A stretch of 15,391 bases of DNA from positions 1 through 15,391 of the forward strand of contig CALFSV010000127.1 of NCBI GenBank assembly GCA_937916485.1, read 5' to 3'. The stretch is from an uncultured Paracoccaceae bacterium (GTDB lineage Bacteria; Pseudomonadota; Alphaproteobacteria; Rhodobacterales; Rhodobacteraceae). Shown here one piece after another: positions 1 to 7,792 of the stretch (position 1 is the first letter of the stretch; every line of letters begins with the position of its first letter). Below the pieces are notes generated by a model, which saw only the letters and a list, made by a program, of their open reading frames with translations, made no database searches and was not told the origin of the DNA. Made by a program: the position numbers and the translations under genes.

Positions 1-54
1 AAAGGCCGACCATGCACTAACATTTAAACTGGACCACTCAATGGGGGCAGACCA
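1..54 (-). mobile_element. possible terminal segment of an insertion sequence (IS3-like)
   Basis: Read on the minus strand from position 54 leftwards, the sequence starts TGGTCTGCCCCC and continues with a short AT-richer stretch. It begins with TG and a C-run, a pattern reminiscent of IS3-family (IS407-group) ends. No transposase is visible, so the body of the element would lie to the left of the window. The call rests on memory of terminal motifs only; the matching end and any target duplication are outside the window. Confidence 0.3.
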
Positions 55-200
55 GCTAAGCGCCGCCTTCCACGCAGTCTTGCCATCAGATCTTAATTTT
101 TGGTTAACGGCTGCAGCCTTGGCCGACACGACTGCGACCAATACGTTTTGTCCGTCCCATGGTCGCTGTTCAGAGTCGCGGTCCTACGAGTCCGCCCCTT

Positions 201-228
201 TTTTGTGGGTTCGGTCAGCGGCTATGCT
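201..228 (+). promoter_or_regulatory. candidate promoter of the aldolase gene
   Basis: A good -10-like TATGCT lies at 223-228, about 33 bases before the chosen ATG at 262. A weak -35-like TTTTGT is at 201-206 with a 16-base spacer. Only the -10 element is convincing. The rest of the 55-261 stretch shows no gene; the open frame that extends upstream from 262 lacks a plausible start and is not homologous to the aldolase family. Confidence 0.25.
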
Positions 229-261
229 AGCCTGAGTGCAACTAGCACAAGGACCCACTCC

Positions 262-1017
262 ATGCCATCATTCAAGGCCAAGCTGCAGGAGACGGATCGC
301 CGTCTGACCTGCCATTTTTGCACGATCCCCTCAGCCATTGTGACCCAGGCCATAGTGGCCGAAGGGGCCGACGGCGTGATTATTGATCAGGAACACGGGG
401 CCATCGATCTGGCCAGTCTGCATGCCATGATCGCCGCCACAGCAGGCACCGATTGCGCGCCCCTTGTCAGGGTGGTCGAGGCGACGGACGCCAACGTCAA
501 ACGCGCGCTTGATCTGGGGGCGGAGGGTATTTGCTTTCCCATGTTGCGGACCCCTGACGATGTGCGCAAGGCCGTGGCGACCCTGCGCTATCCGCCCAAC
601 GGCACCCGTGGCTTTGGGCCGTTCATCGCACAGTCCCGCTGGCAGACATCGGTTCAGGACTATCGTGCCCAGATTGAGCCGCACCTGGTCTGCATTCTGC
701 TGATCGAAACGCTCGAAGCGGTCGAGAACATCGAAGAGATCTGCGAAATCGAAGGGATCGACATGATTATTCCGGCCCAGTTCGATCTAAGCACGGCAAT
801 GGGGTGCTCGGGAGAGTTCGACAATCCCGACTTGATGGCCGCCGTCGCCAGGATACGCGAGGCGGCGACTGCCAAAAGTATCCCCCTTGGACAAGTGGCT
901 TTGTCGGAAGAGCAGGCAAAGAAATACCTTGCCAGTGGCTACCGGATGATCGCGGGGTTTGATGCAGTCTGGCTTCGGGTCAAGGCAGCAGAGGCGCAAA
1001 GCTGGCTGAAACCCTGA
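262..1017 (+). CDS. HpcH/HpaI family class II aldolase
   Basis: The 251-residue protein is a metal-dependent pyruvate-type aldolase of the HpcH/HpaI/GarL superfamily, a (beta/alpha)8 barrel that cleaves or forms 2-keto-hydroxy acids in the cytoplasm. The family signature is visible: IDQEHG (His45), LVR (Arg70), LLIET (Glu149, metal) and FDLSTAMG (Asp175, metal). These positions coincide with the known HpaI catalytic and metal residues H45, R70, E149 and D175, so the enzyme should be active. The ATG at 262 is preceded by AAGGA at 249-253. An upstream extension of the frame back to position 100 has no ribosome site and is rejected. The physiological substrate (4-hydroxy-2-oxo acid or ketodeoxyaldarate) cannot be told. 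The gene converges with the TetR gene, with only 4 bases between the stops. Confidence 0.9.
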   Translation: MPSFKAKLQETDRRLTCHFCTIPSAIVTQAIVAEGADGVIIDQEHGAIDLASLHAMIAATAGTDCAPLVRVVEATDANVKRALDLGAEGICFPMLRTPDDVRKAVATLRYPPNGTRGFGPFIAQSRWQTSVQDYRAQIEPHLVCILLIETLEAVENIEEICEIEGIDMIIPAQFDLSTAMGCSGEFDNPDLMAAVARIREAATAKSIPLGQVALSEEQAKKYLASGYRMIAGFDAVWLRVKAAEAQSWLKP

Positions 1018-1021
1018 GGCA

Positions 1022-1639
1022 CTATTTGTCCGGCGCAATCAGGCCAAGGCCGCGCAGGTAGACGCCGATCCCGGTTTCCAACAGGTCCTCTGGCGGAAAC
1101 GGGCTTTTCGTGCCGGGTGAGCCGCGGGCGAATAGCTCGACCACACCGTGGCTCATCGCCCAGATATGGGCGGAAAACATCTGGGGGGGCGGGCGTTTGT
1201 CGGCGGGGATGTGCTGGCTCAGCTCTTCTGCGGCCTGTTCCAGCACGCCCATGGCGCGGGTGGCGGCGGCGTTAAGCTCGGGCGTGCGTTGGATGGAAAT
1301 GCCGCTTTCGAACATGGCAACGTAATGGCCGGGATACTTGCGGGCAAAGGCGAGGTAGGCCCGGCCCGTCGCCTCGAACGCCGCAAGGGCTGAGGGTTGG
1401 CCCTTGTTGTAGGCATGGTCCATCAGGTCGGCAAAGATGGCATAGCCCTGCAAGGCCGCCTCGGCGATCAAGTCTCCGCGCCCTTCGAAATGGCGGTAAA
1501 CGGCGGCAGGCGTCACGCCAGCCTCGCGGGCCGCTTCAGACAGCGTAAAGCCGGTCGGTCCCTTTTCCTCGATCAGGGACAGACAAGCCTCAACAAGGGC
1601 TTGGCGCAGATTGCCGTGATGATAACCGCGTTTGGTCAA
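1022..1639 (-). CDS. TetR family regulator with WHG-type C-terminal domain
   Basis: This 205-residue protein has the usual TetR architecture. The N-terminal helix-turn-helix, residues about 12-51, contains GVTPAAVYRHF. The ligand-binding half carries the W-x3-HG signature (Trp160, His164-Gly165) of the WHG-type C-terminal domain. The start is TTG at 1639-1637: the frame begins with KRGYHHGN, which is the normal family beginning, and no other start fits. The gene follows the PPK2 stop as TGA-CCC-TTG in the same frame, so its translation is probably coupled to the kinase by reinitiation. A G-rich stretch in the kinase 3' end may serve as a weak ribosome site. Target genes are unknown; autoregulation of the PPK2 unit is a reasonable guess, and no operator was identified. 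Confidence 0.88.
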   Translation of the reverse strand: MTKRGYHHGNLRQALVEACLSLIEEKGPTGFTLSEAAREAGVTPAAVYRHFEGRGDLIAEAALQGYAIFADLMDHAYNKGQPSALAAFEATGRAYLAFARKYPGHYVAMFESGISIQRTPELNAAATRAMGVLEQAAEELSQHIPADKRPPPQMFSAHIWAMSHGVVELFARGSPGTKSPFPPEDLLETGIGVYLRGLGLIAPDK

Positions 1640-1642
1640 GGG

Positions 1643-2527
1643 TCAGGGGGTCCCCCACATATTGGGCCAGGTATCCGGCGTGCCGACGAACTTGTCGTCG
1701 CGCCTGCCGATCGCCTTGTCGGACTTGTTGTCATAGGGCAGCGCGTTCAGCACTTCGCGCAGGACGCTGGCGCGGGCCCGCCGCTTGTCATCGCCCCGGA
1801 CCACGGTCCAAGGCGCCTGAGGGCTGTCGGTGCGGTCCAGCGTTTCGGCGATGGCGCTGTTGTACGCGTCCCATTTCTTGAGGCCCTCAACATCGATCCA
1901 GCTGAGTTTCCATTGCTTTAGCGGGTCTTTCTCACGTTCCAGGAACCGTTCAAGCTGGGTGGCTTGCCCGATGTTCAGCCAGAACTTCTTGAGCACGATC
2001 CCCTCATCCACCAGCATTTGTTCAAAGGGGCCAACCTGGCTGAACCAATGTTCGCGCTGTTCGGGGGTGCAAAAGCCAAAGACATGTTCGACCACGCCCC
2101 GGTTGTACCAGCTGCGGTCAAAGATCGTGATCTCTCCGGCGGCGGGCAGGTGCGAGATGTAGCGCTGGAAATACCATTGGCTCGCTTCGACTTCGGTCGG
2201 TTTGGGCAGGGCGATGACACGCGCCCCCCTAGGATTAAGGTTTTCGCGCAACCTATTGATCGTACCACCTTTTCCGGCGGCATCGCGACCTTCAAACACC
2301 AGAAGGACGCGGGCGCCGGTCGCTTTGACCCAGGCCTGCATCTTGACCAGTTCGATCTGCAGATCGTCCATCGCGTCTTCGTAGTCGTCCTTGTCCCAGG
2401 CCTCGGGATAGGGAAAGCGCGGGTTGGGCACGTCATGCTTACCTGCGTCTTCAAGGATTTCCTTGAGGTGCGCATTGGCGGGGTCGTTGTAGAAGGCGCT
2501 GATCGCACCGTCGAAGGGAAGGGACAT
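1643..2527 (-). CDS. ppk2: polyphosphate kinase 2, class I
   Basis: The 294-residue cytoplasmic enzyme transfers phosphate between inorganic polyphosphate and nucleoside diphosphates (ADP or GDP to the triphosphate, reversible). Walker A is EGRDAAGKGG at 79-88, Walker B is FDRSWYNR at 136-143, and the lid segment LERFLEREKDPLKQWKLS spans about 192-209. The single-domain length and the intact motifs fit class I (NDP-phosphorylating) PPK2. The ATG at 2527 has GGAG about 9 bases upstream. It lies 46 bases after the hydrolase stop, and its own stop is followed directly by the TetR start. No ppk1 or ppx is in the window. Nucleotide preference cannot be read from the sequence. Confidence 0.93.
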   Translation of the reverse strand: MSLPFDGAISAFYNDPANAHLKEILEDAGKHDVPNPRFPYPEAWDKDDYEDAMDDLQIELVKMQAWVKATGARVLLVFEGRDAAGKGGTINRLRENLNPRGARVIALPKPTEVEASQWYFQRYISHLPAAGEITIFDRSWYNRGVVEHVFGFCTPEQREHWFSQVGPFEQMLVDEGIVLKKFWLNIGQATQLERFLEREKDPLKQWKLSWIDVEGLKKWDAYNSAIAETLDRTDSPQAPWTVVRGDDKRRARASVLREVLNALPYDNKSDKAIGRRDDKFVGTPDTWPNMWGTP

Positions 2528-2573
2528 CTGCTCGTCTCCGTCTTGTTCCCCCCAATATGGAGGCGCAGGCGGG

Positions 2574-3566
2574 CTAGCGCAATCCGGCCCGGTCGTTCAC
2601 CCGCTCGGCGGCCCGGTCAATGGCGGCCTCGACGGCCTCGGGGGCGATATGGTGTGGCATATGGCCAACGCCTTCCAGAATGGTGAGGTTGGCGCCGGGG
2701 ATCAGCTGGCTAAGCGGTTGGGAATGAATCGCCATCGGCACGATTGTGTCGAGGTCGCCGTGCACAATCTCGACCGGTAGGGAAAGATCTGCGTAACGGG
2801 CCGACATCTCAACCACGAAGGGGCGCAACCCGTTCACCTGCCGCGAGTTGGCCCGCAGGCTGTCGCGCCGGATCGACAGGGTGGCCCCGATGGCATGGGC
2901 ATAGCCTTGCGGGGCGGGGTTCGGGGTAAAGATGCTGCCCACAACGGATTCGATCGCCTTTTCAGGGACAAAGGCGGTGATTTGCGGCGGGACAAGCAAG
3001 CCACCAAGGGCTGACCCGTTGATCTGGTACAGCAGACCCAATGACCCTGGCCAAGGCATCGTGGCCCCGGACACATCGACCAGGGCTGCGATATTGTCGG
3101 GATGGTTCAGCGCCCAGGCCATGGCCACGGCCGCACCGTAGGAATGGCCCAACACAATGGGGCGATCCGCACCCAGCTGGGCGGCGGCGGCCTGCAACAG
3201 GGCGGCCTGTTCGGCGGGGCTTTCGGCGCGCGAGGTAAAGGCGCTGTCATAGCGGTCAGCGGCCCGGTCGGTATAGCCCATGCCCGGACGGTCAAAGACG
3301 ATGACGCGGTAGCGGTCGGTCAGACGGTCCAGAAAGGAGAACGTGAAATCGCGGGTGTTGCCGCTGGCCCCATGGATCAGCACAAGGTCAGGGCCACTGC
3401 CTGCCACCACCGCATGCACCTTGCGGCCGTCTACGGTGACGAACTGACCTTCGGGCGGGTAGGCTGCTTCTGACGAAGCCTCTCGGATCGTCGCCCTGTA
3501 GCTGACAAGGGCGGCGTATCCGGCAAGGGCGACAAGGGCGGTGGCGAGGACGAGTTTAAGTGCCAA
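2574..3566 (-). CDS. alpha/beta-hydrolase, N-terminally membrane-anchored or secreted
   Basis: This 330-residue alpha/beta-hydrolase-fold protein has a hydrophobic N-terminus (about residues 3-22) that should act as a signal anchor, placing the catalytic domain in the periplasm. The oxyanion motif is LIHG (His65-Gly66), the nucleophile elbow GHSYG (Ser142), the acid Asp273 in HGDLDTIVP and the base His302 in GVGHMPH, so the triad is complete. The frame starts with TTG at 3566, inside the end of metAA; the two genes overlap by 11 bases, which implies translational coupling. The substrate is unknown. An esterase, lipase or haloperoxidase-like role is possible. It need not be MetX: it lacks MetX-specific features, and MetA-type acylation is already encoded next door. 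Confidence 0.85.
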   Translation of the reverse strand: MALKLVLATALVALAGYAALVSYRATIREASSEAAYPPEGQFVTVDGRKVHAVVAGSGPDLVLIHGASGNTRDFTFSFLDRLTDRYRVIVFDRPGMGYTDRAADRYDSAFTSRAESPAEQAALLQAAAAQLGADRPIVLGHSYGAAVAMAWALNHPDNIAALVDVSGATMPWPGSLGLLYQINGSALGGLLVPPQITAFVPEKAIESVVGSIFTPNPAPQGYAHAIGATLSIRRDSLRANSRQVNGLRPFVVEMSARYADLSLPVEIVHGDLDTIVPMAIHSQPLSQLIPGANLTILEGVGHMPHHIAPEAVEAAIDRAAERVNDRAGLR

Positions 3567-4479
3567 TTTGGGTCATCTCATAGGGCGTTGTCTGGTAAAT
3601 CTCGTTTATCCAGTTGCCATATAGGAGATGGGCGTGACTTCTCCAGCGATTGGCAGGCAACCGACTGGGATCGTCATCAGGGTAATAGTTCATGGGGACG
3701 TTGATCCTGGTCCCGTTGGCGACGTCGCGGTCGTACTCTTCCTTCAACGTGCCGCTGTCGTATTCGAAGTGATTGAAGATATAGAGCGCCCGGTGCGCTT
3801 CGTCCTGCACCAGACAGGGCCCGCTGTCAGCCGACGCGAGCAGGGTGACAAGACCCGGAACGGCGTCGATCTCGTCCTGCCGCATCTCGGTCCAACGGCT
3901 GACGGGAATGACGAAATCATCGGAAAAGCCTCGTAACAAAGGGACGCCCTGTCCAAGAGTGACATGATTATAGCAGCCAAAGGCCTTGGCGGGCAGCATG
4001 TGTTTGGCCAGACCGTGGAAATGATACAACATCGCCATCCCGCCCCAGCAGACCCCGAATGTCGAATGCACATGGGTCTGGGTCCAGTCAAAGACGCGCT
4101 TCATCTCGTCCCAATAGCTGACCTCTTCGTAAGGCAGGTGCTCGATTGGGGCGCCGGTGATGATGAACCCATCAAACTTTTCACCCGAGGCTTCGACTTC
4201 GGCGAACGAACGGTAGAACTCTTCCATATGTTCGGCGGTGGTGTTCTTGCTTTGATGCTCGGTCATCCGGATCAGGCTCAGCTCGATCTGAAGGGGGGTC
4301 GCCCCGATCAGCCGGGTGAACTGCGTCTCGGTCTGGATCTTTTTCGGCATCAGGTTCAACAGCCCGATCCGCAAGGGCCGGATATCCTGACGTGATGCCT
4401 GATCCTCATCCATAACCATCACGCCCTCTTGGGTCAGGATGTCATAGGCGGGCAGGTTGGCAGGCAGTTTGATGGGCAT
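3556..4479 (-). CDS. metAA: homoserine O-acetyltransferase (MetA/HTS family, acetyl-CoA type)
   Basis: This 307-residue enzyme acylates the hydroxyl of L-homoserine, the first committed step of methionine synthesis. Nucleophile Cys144 (GVCWGG), His237 and Glu239 (FNHFEY) match the MetA triad C142/H235/E237 with a constant offset of two. At the acyl-donor position the motif is TGAPIEH with Glu113, equivalent to Glu111 of the acetyl-CoA-using Bacillus cereus enzyme. E. coli, which uses succinyl-CoA, has Gly there. Acetyl-CoA is therefore predicted. AAAGG lies about 7 bases before the ATG. The stop overlaps the hydrolase TTG start. The 113-base leader shows no SAM-II-type riboswitch that I can recognise. 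Confidence 0.95.
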   Translation of the reverse strand: MPIKLPANLPAYDILTQEGVMVMDEDQASRQDIRPLRIGLLNLMPKKIQTETQFTRLIGATPLQIELSLIRMTEHQSKNTTAEHMEEFYRSFAEVEASGEKFDGFIITGAPIEHLPYEEVSYWDEMKRVFDWTQTHVHSTFGVCWGGMAMLYHFHGLAKHMLPAKAFGCYNHVTLGQGVPLLRGFSDDFVIPVSRWTEMRQDEIDAVPGLVTLLASADSGPCLVQDEAHRALYIFNHFEYDSGTLKEEYDRDVANGTRINVPMNYYPDDDPSRLPANRWRSHAHLLYGNWINEIYQTTPYEMTQIGT

Positions 4480-4592
4480 CGGGGGGCCTTTGGGGCTGTT
4501 CTGGACGATGGTGGCGTTTCGTAGGGAGGTGGCTTGTACCGCAGGAAATGGAGGTTTGACACCGAAATGTGAGGGGGCTGAAACGCTGCTCT
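4480..4592 (-). promoter_or_regulatory. metAA leader / intergenic region with a possible long-range stem
   Basis: This 113-base gap before metAA is pyrimidine-rich on the sense strand. A perfect 7-bp inverted repeat (GCGTTTC in the RNA at 4586-4580, GAAACGC at 4520-4514) encloses about 59 bases containing two ACCTCC anti-Shine-Dalgarno-like words, at 4555-4550 and 4530-4525. A 7-bp repeat in a region this size can arise by chance. I found neither a clear promoter nor a known riboswitch consensus. Confidence 0.2.
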
Positions 4593-5462
4593 CTAACCGG
4601 CGCTTCGGGCGTCCAAAGCATGGGCAATGAGGCTCACGAAGTCCGCCTCGGAGGTCACCTGTGCCAAATCATGGGCTGGAAGGGTCAGGCCCCAGCGTTT
4701 GGCCATGGCCGCATAGCGCGGCTGCCGGTGCGCCAGCGCCCTTGCGTAGGTCCAGCGGATAAAGGTGTCGGGGTCGACCTCGGCCTCGTTCAATGCGGTT
4801 TCGGCGAGATAGTCGGCCCAGGCCTTGGCCAGGAACTCGGGCTGATAGGCCATGGGCTTTGGCGCCTTGTCGAACCGGCGAACAAGCTCTGCTGTGTGGT
4901 CCTCGCTGCCTTCGATCCAGACGATCAGCGTGCGTTCGGCCAATGCCGACATGATCGGATCTTCGGGGTCGTCGGGATCGACCCATTCGCAGATCGACCC
5001 ACCGGTATCGCAGATGAAATGCGGGTAGCCATAAAGCGCCTGCGCCCGGTCGATGAAATGACCGGTATCGAGCAAGGAGGCCCTTTCGGCTGCCGCAAAC
5101 TCGGCCTGGCGCCGTGTATACTCGGTAAAGGGGAGGCCACCTTTGTCCGGGTTGCCGGGTTTGCCCAGGTAGGTGGAGACCGGGTTAAGGTTGTCAAAGG
5201 TGATGTTCGATCCGATGTAGATGGAATCGGACAACAGAAGGTCGCGCAAGAACGGCACCTTCATCGCTTCGCGCTTGGCGTTGTCGGCGATCAGCTCGCC
5301 CATATAGCGGGTGCCGATGCGGTAATCGACCGAGTAGTGAAACCAGTCGCCGCTGCCCCGCAAGATGTGGCTGATGTGGGTCTTGCCCAGACCCGACATG
5401 GCAAACACAAGCACCCGCTTTTGCGGCGCGTCGAGCCAGGATTTTGCATTTGGATAAATCAT
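4593..5462 (-). CDS. conserved P-loop NTPase/kinase-like protein of unknown function
   Basis: The 289-residue soluble protein has a Walker A-like loop AMSGLGKT at 21-28 directly after a hydrophobic strand (VLVFA). A kinase-like [11 protein letters not shown] segment follows (Asp46, Arg48), then a Walker-B-like strand [12 protein letters not shown] around 148-159 (Asp152). The early P-loop, the absence of AAA+ or ABC signature motifs and the overall size resemble small-molecule kinases of the shikimate/gluconate-kinase type, but I cannot name a substrate. Databases usually label such proteins simply ATPase. The ATG at 5462 lies 10 bases after the exporter stop, so the two are probably cotranscribed. 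metAA follows after 113 bases. The first Walker A residue is Ala rather than Gly, which is tolerated in some P-loops. Confidence 0.8.
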   Translation of the reverse strand: MIYPNAKSWLDAPQKRVLVFAMSGLGKTHISHILRGSGDWFHYSVDYRIGTRYMGELIADNAKREAMKVPFLRDLLLSDSIYIGSNITFDNLNPVSTYLGKPGNPDKGGLPFTEYTRRQAEFAAAERASLLDTGHFIDRAQALYGYPHFICDTGGSICEWVDPDDPEDPIMSALAERTLIVWIEGSEDHTAELVRRFDKAPKPMAYQPEFLAKAWADYLAETALNEAEVDPDTFIRWTYARALAHRQPRYAAMAKRWGLTLPAHDLAQVTSEADFVSLIAHALDARSAG

Positions 5463-5472
5463 GCGCCCTTTG

Positions 5473-6429
5473 CTAGCCGGGCGAGGCGGGGGGCGCCAGA
5501 GATTTCTTGGCCCTTCCAGAAAGCTGGCCCGCCAAGCGCCCGTCCAGCACTACGAGTCCCAGGGCAATCAGCCCGAACCCGGCAAAGGCGCGTGCGGGCA
5601 GGGCCTCTCCCAGGATGATCGCACCGGCCACGATGGCGACGGGGGCGACCAGAAGCGTCGTCAGCATGGCGTTGCCGCTGCCCGCCGCCGACAGGACCCG
5701 GTAGTACAACAGGTACGCCAACCCGGTCGCCACGATCGACACATAGGCCAGCGCGGCCCATGTGTTCAGGGAAAGGTCAAACCGGATCGGGCCTTCGACA
5801 AGGCTGGCGATGGGCAGCATGACAAGGGCCGAGCAGGTCAGCATCCCCGTCGCCGCAACCTCGGGCCGCAGTCCTTGCAGCCGCCGGCGGGCCCAGACCC
5901 CGGCAATACCATAGCTGACCGCCGCCCCGAGAATCGCAAGCTGACTGACCGAGCGCAGATCAAGCGCCCGCAGGTTGCTTAGCCCGATGGCTGTGGCAAC
6001 GCCCACAAATCCGATGGCCACCCCGATGGCCCGCCGTGGGGTCAGCCGTTCGTCAGGTTGGAACATCGCCGCCAGCAGGACCCCCCAGACCGCGGTAGAG
6101 GCGTTCAAGATCGACGCCAGCCCCGTCTCGATCGATTGCTGCCCCCAGGCGATCAGGCTGAAGGGGATCATGTTGTTGAACAGTCCCATCACCGCAAAAG
6201 CGACCCAGACCCGCCGCCCGCGCGGCATCGGGATGTCCCTTGCCAGCAGATAGAGCCATAGCAGGATCATGGCCCAGGTGGTCCGATGGGCGACAACGGC
6301 AAAGGGGCCGATCTCATTCAGGGCGACCCGCATCCCCAAAAAGGAAAAGCCCCAAAGACAGGCCAATAGGCACAGGGCCGCCCAGCTGCGGGTTGTCATG
6401 ATGACTTGGGTTTGGGACGACGTTTTCAT
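5473..6429 (-). CDS. EamA/DMT family transporter
   Basis: This inner-membrane protein of about 318 residues has two EamA repeats and about ten hydrophobic segments, beginning AALCLLACLWGFSFLGMRVA. Family members export or import small metabolites such as amino acids and nucleobases; this substrate is unknown. Three in-frame ATGs exist (6474, 6429, 6399). The first would add a charged 15-residue tail and starts only 14 bases after a terminator T-run. The ATG at 6429 has no Shine-Dalgarno sequence, but a promoter-like pair would initiate RNA almost exactly there, so leaderless translation is possible. The choice of start is uncertain; the transporter call is not. The downstream P-loop gene is 10 bases away. 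Confidence 0.85.
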   Translation of the reverse strand: MKTSSQTQVIMTTRSWAALCLLACLWGFSFLGMRVALNEIGPFAVVAHRTTWAMILLWLYLLARDIPMPRGRRVWVAFAVMGLFNNMIPFSLIAWGQQSIETGLASILNASTAVWGVLLAAMFQPDERLTPRRAIGVAIGFVGVATAIGLSNLRALDLRSVSQLAILGAAVSYGIAGVWARRRLQGLRPEVAATGMLTCSALVMLPIASLVEGPIRFDLSLNTWAALAYVSIVATGLAYLLYYRVLSAAGSGNAMLTTLLVAPVAIVAGAIILGEALPARAFAGFGLIALGLVVLDGRLAGQLSGRAKKSLAPPASPG

Positions 6430-6436
6430 GCGGCCA

Positions 6437-6464
6437 GCTAGACCCCCACGGTCCTCGTCCGCAA
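6437..6464 (-). promoter_or_regulatory. candidate promoter for the EamA transporter, giving a leaderless mRNA
   Basis: Read on the minus strand, TTGCGG (6464-6459) and TCTAGC (6442-6437) are separated by 16 bases. RNA would start about at 6430, next to the ATG at 6429. The -10 match is weak. A promoter here is needed because the upstream outer-membrane gene ends in a strong terminator. Confidence 0.25.
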
Positions 6465-6488
6465 TCCGGAACATGCTTGTCCATCACG

Positions 6489-6518
6489 AAAAAGGGCCCT
6501 GCGGTTTGCAGGGCCCTT
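6489..6518 (-). terminator. intrinsic terminator of the outer-membrane transporter gene
   Basis: An 11-bp perfect stem (6492-6502 with 6508-6518, core GGGCCCTGC) has a 5-base loop and is followed, in the minus-strand direction, by five T residues at 6493-6489. It lies 39 bases after the stop of the FadL-like gene. The stem is symmetric, but only the minus strand has the U-tract. Confidence 0.9.
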
Positions 6519-6556
6519 GCTGTCATTCGCGGTCCGGGGACGGACCAGGTATTAGA

Positions 6557-7702
6557 TCAGAACCGGAAACCGATGCTGAAGCCGGCGGACAGCGCGCTAT
6601 TGTCGGTAAAGTCCGCAACGGCAACGGCAGTCTCGGGTTGGGCGTTGCCAAAAACGGTATAGCGAAGACCGCCCGACAGGACGACGTTGTCAAAGGTGTA
6701 TTGACCACCGACGCTGACCGAGGTGTTGCCGTTCGTTGGCGACAAGGGCGAAACAAGCGGATCGCCTTCGGCCTCATAGCCGACCGAGATCGAGCCCGAG
6801 AAGGCGTCTGTGAACCGTCGGCCGATGCCAAGGCTATAGCTGGTCCCGCTGTCGATGTCGGTCAGGCTGCCTCCGGATGTGGCCAAGGCAAAGAACTCGG
6901 GCGACACGATTGTATCGGCATATTGGGCATAGCGGATCTGGCCGAACAGCAAGGTGTCGGCCATGATGCCTGTCTGAAAATCGATGTTGACGGCCTGCGG
7001 CGCCTCGACCGTGGTCACGCCGATCCCGTCCAGACCACCGGTCGCGACCGGGGGCAGGGCGGAAAGGGCCACACCGCCGAGGGTCTCGACCGAGTTGAAG
7101 TCATGGGTGATCGCGCTCTGATAGGTCACGGCAAGGCGCAGTGCGATGTCTGGACGTTCGAATGCGGCACCGACAACATAGCCATAGCCCGTGCTATTTT
7201 GCAGTTCGACATTGTAGCCGTTCAGGTCGCCATAGCCCGCGCCCGACAGGGTGATGTCGCCGCTCAGTTGCTGGCCACGAACACCGGCATGAATGCTGAA
7301 GTTGTCGTTCAGGGCAAAACGACCGATCGCAGTGATCGCCGCACTGTCCAGCCGGGCTTCTGTTCCGCCAAGGGCCGTTGTCGCCGGGCTGCCCGGGTAC
7401 AGGACATCTACGCCGAAAGGCTGGTCAAAGATCAAAGCCACCGACATGCGAGGGTTGACCTGATACTTGATGCTGCCGCCCATCTGACTGAAATCGTCGC
7501 CGACGCTGTCGTAGGCAGCTCCTCCAAAGCCTGCCAGATCAGCGCCTGAAAGGCTGGGCATGATCATGCCATAGCTCAGCTCGACATAATTGCCGGTCTC
7601 AAAAATGGCGGTGATGTCCTGATTCGAGCGATCCAGACCCACGGCGCCAGCCGTCGTGGTCGTCAACAAAAGAATCGTGCCCGTTACGCCTGCAATCTTC
7701 AT
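6557..7702 (-). CDS. FadL/OmpP1/TodX family outer-membrane transporter
   Basis: The 381-residue protein has a signal peptide (MKIAGVTGTILLLTTTTAGA, cleavage probably after AGA) and a mature start VGLDRSNQ, like the hatch region of FadL homologues. Many alternating-hydrophobicity strands follow, and the C-terminus is SIGFRF with the terminal Phe recognised by the BAM machinery. FadL-type barrels pass long-chain fatty acids or other hydrophobic compounds across the outer membrane; the ligand here is unknown. GGGGAGAG immediately before the ATG at 7702 is a strong ribosome site. The gene ends in the terminator at 6489-6518 and has its own 137-base upstream region with a palindrome, so it is probably a single-gene unit or has its own promoter. 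Confidence 0.88.
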   Translation of the reverse strand: MKIAGVTGTILLLTTTTAGAVGLDRSNQDITAIFETGNYVELSYGMIMPSLSGADLAGFGGAAYDSVGDDFSQMGGSIKYQVNPRMSVALIFDQPFGVDVLYPGSPATTALGGTEARLDSAAITAIGRFALNDNFSIHAGVRGQQLSGDITLSGAGYGDLNGYNVELQNSTGYGYVVGAAFERPDIALRLAVTYQSAITHDFNSVETLGGVALSALPPVATGGLDGIGVTTVEAPQAVNIDFQTGIMADTLLFGQIRYAQYADTIVSPEFFALATSGGSLTDIDSGTSYSLGIGRRFTDAFSGSISVGYEAEGDPLVSPLSPTNGNTSVSVGGQYTFDNVVLSGGLRYTVFGNAQPETAVAVADFTDNSALSAGFSIGFRF

Positions 7703-7792
7703 GTTCTCTCCCCGTCACATGAACGTTACTGTCGCAGCACCCTTAATTGAGATGGTTCATCGGTCAAATACTGACGTCGCGTTCCATGTATC

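Noticed and set aside
100..261. 54-codon upstream extension of the aldolase frame
   Set aside because: It begins with TTG without a ribosome site, contains a promoter-like element, and the family N-terminus begins at 262 with AAGGA before it.
2574..3566. MetX-type homoserine acetyltransferase for the alpha/beta hydrolase beside metAA
   Set aside because: It has an N-terminal membrane anchor, a short generic hydrolase layout and a GHSYG elbow, and it lacks recognisable MetX motifs.
4480..4592. SAM-II riboswitch before metAA
   Set aside because: I looked for the expected pseudoknot words of the alphaproteobacterial SAM-II consensus and did not find them. A covariance search could overturn this.
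4569..5618. 349-codon open frame antisense to the P-loop gene
   Set aside because: The sense frame has a P-loop, a conserved layout and proper spacing; the antisense frame is a codon-bias shadow.
6269..7549. 426-codon open frame antisense to the FadL-like gene
   Set aside because: It crosses the terminator and the start of the EamA gene, and both sense genes are well supported.
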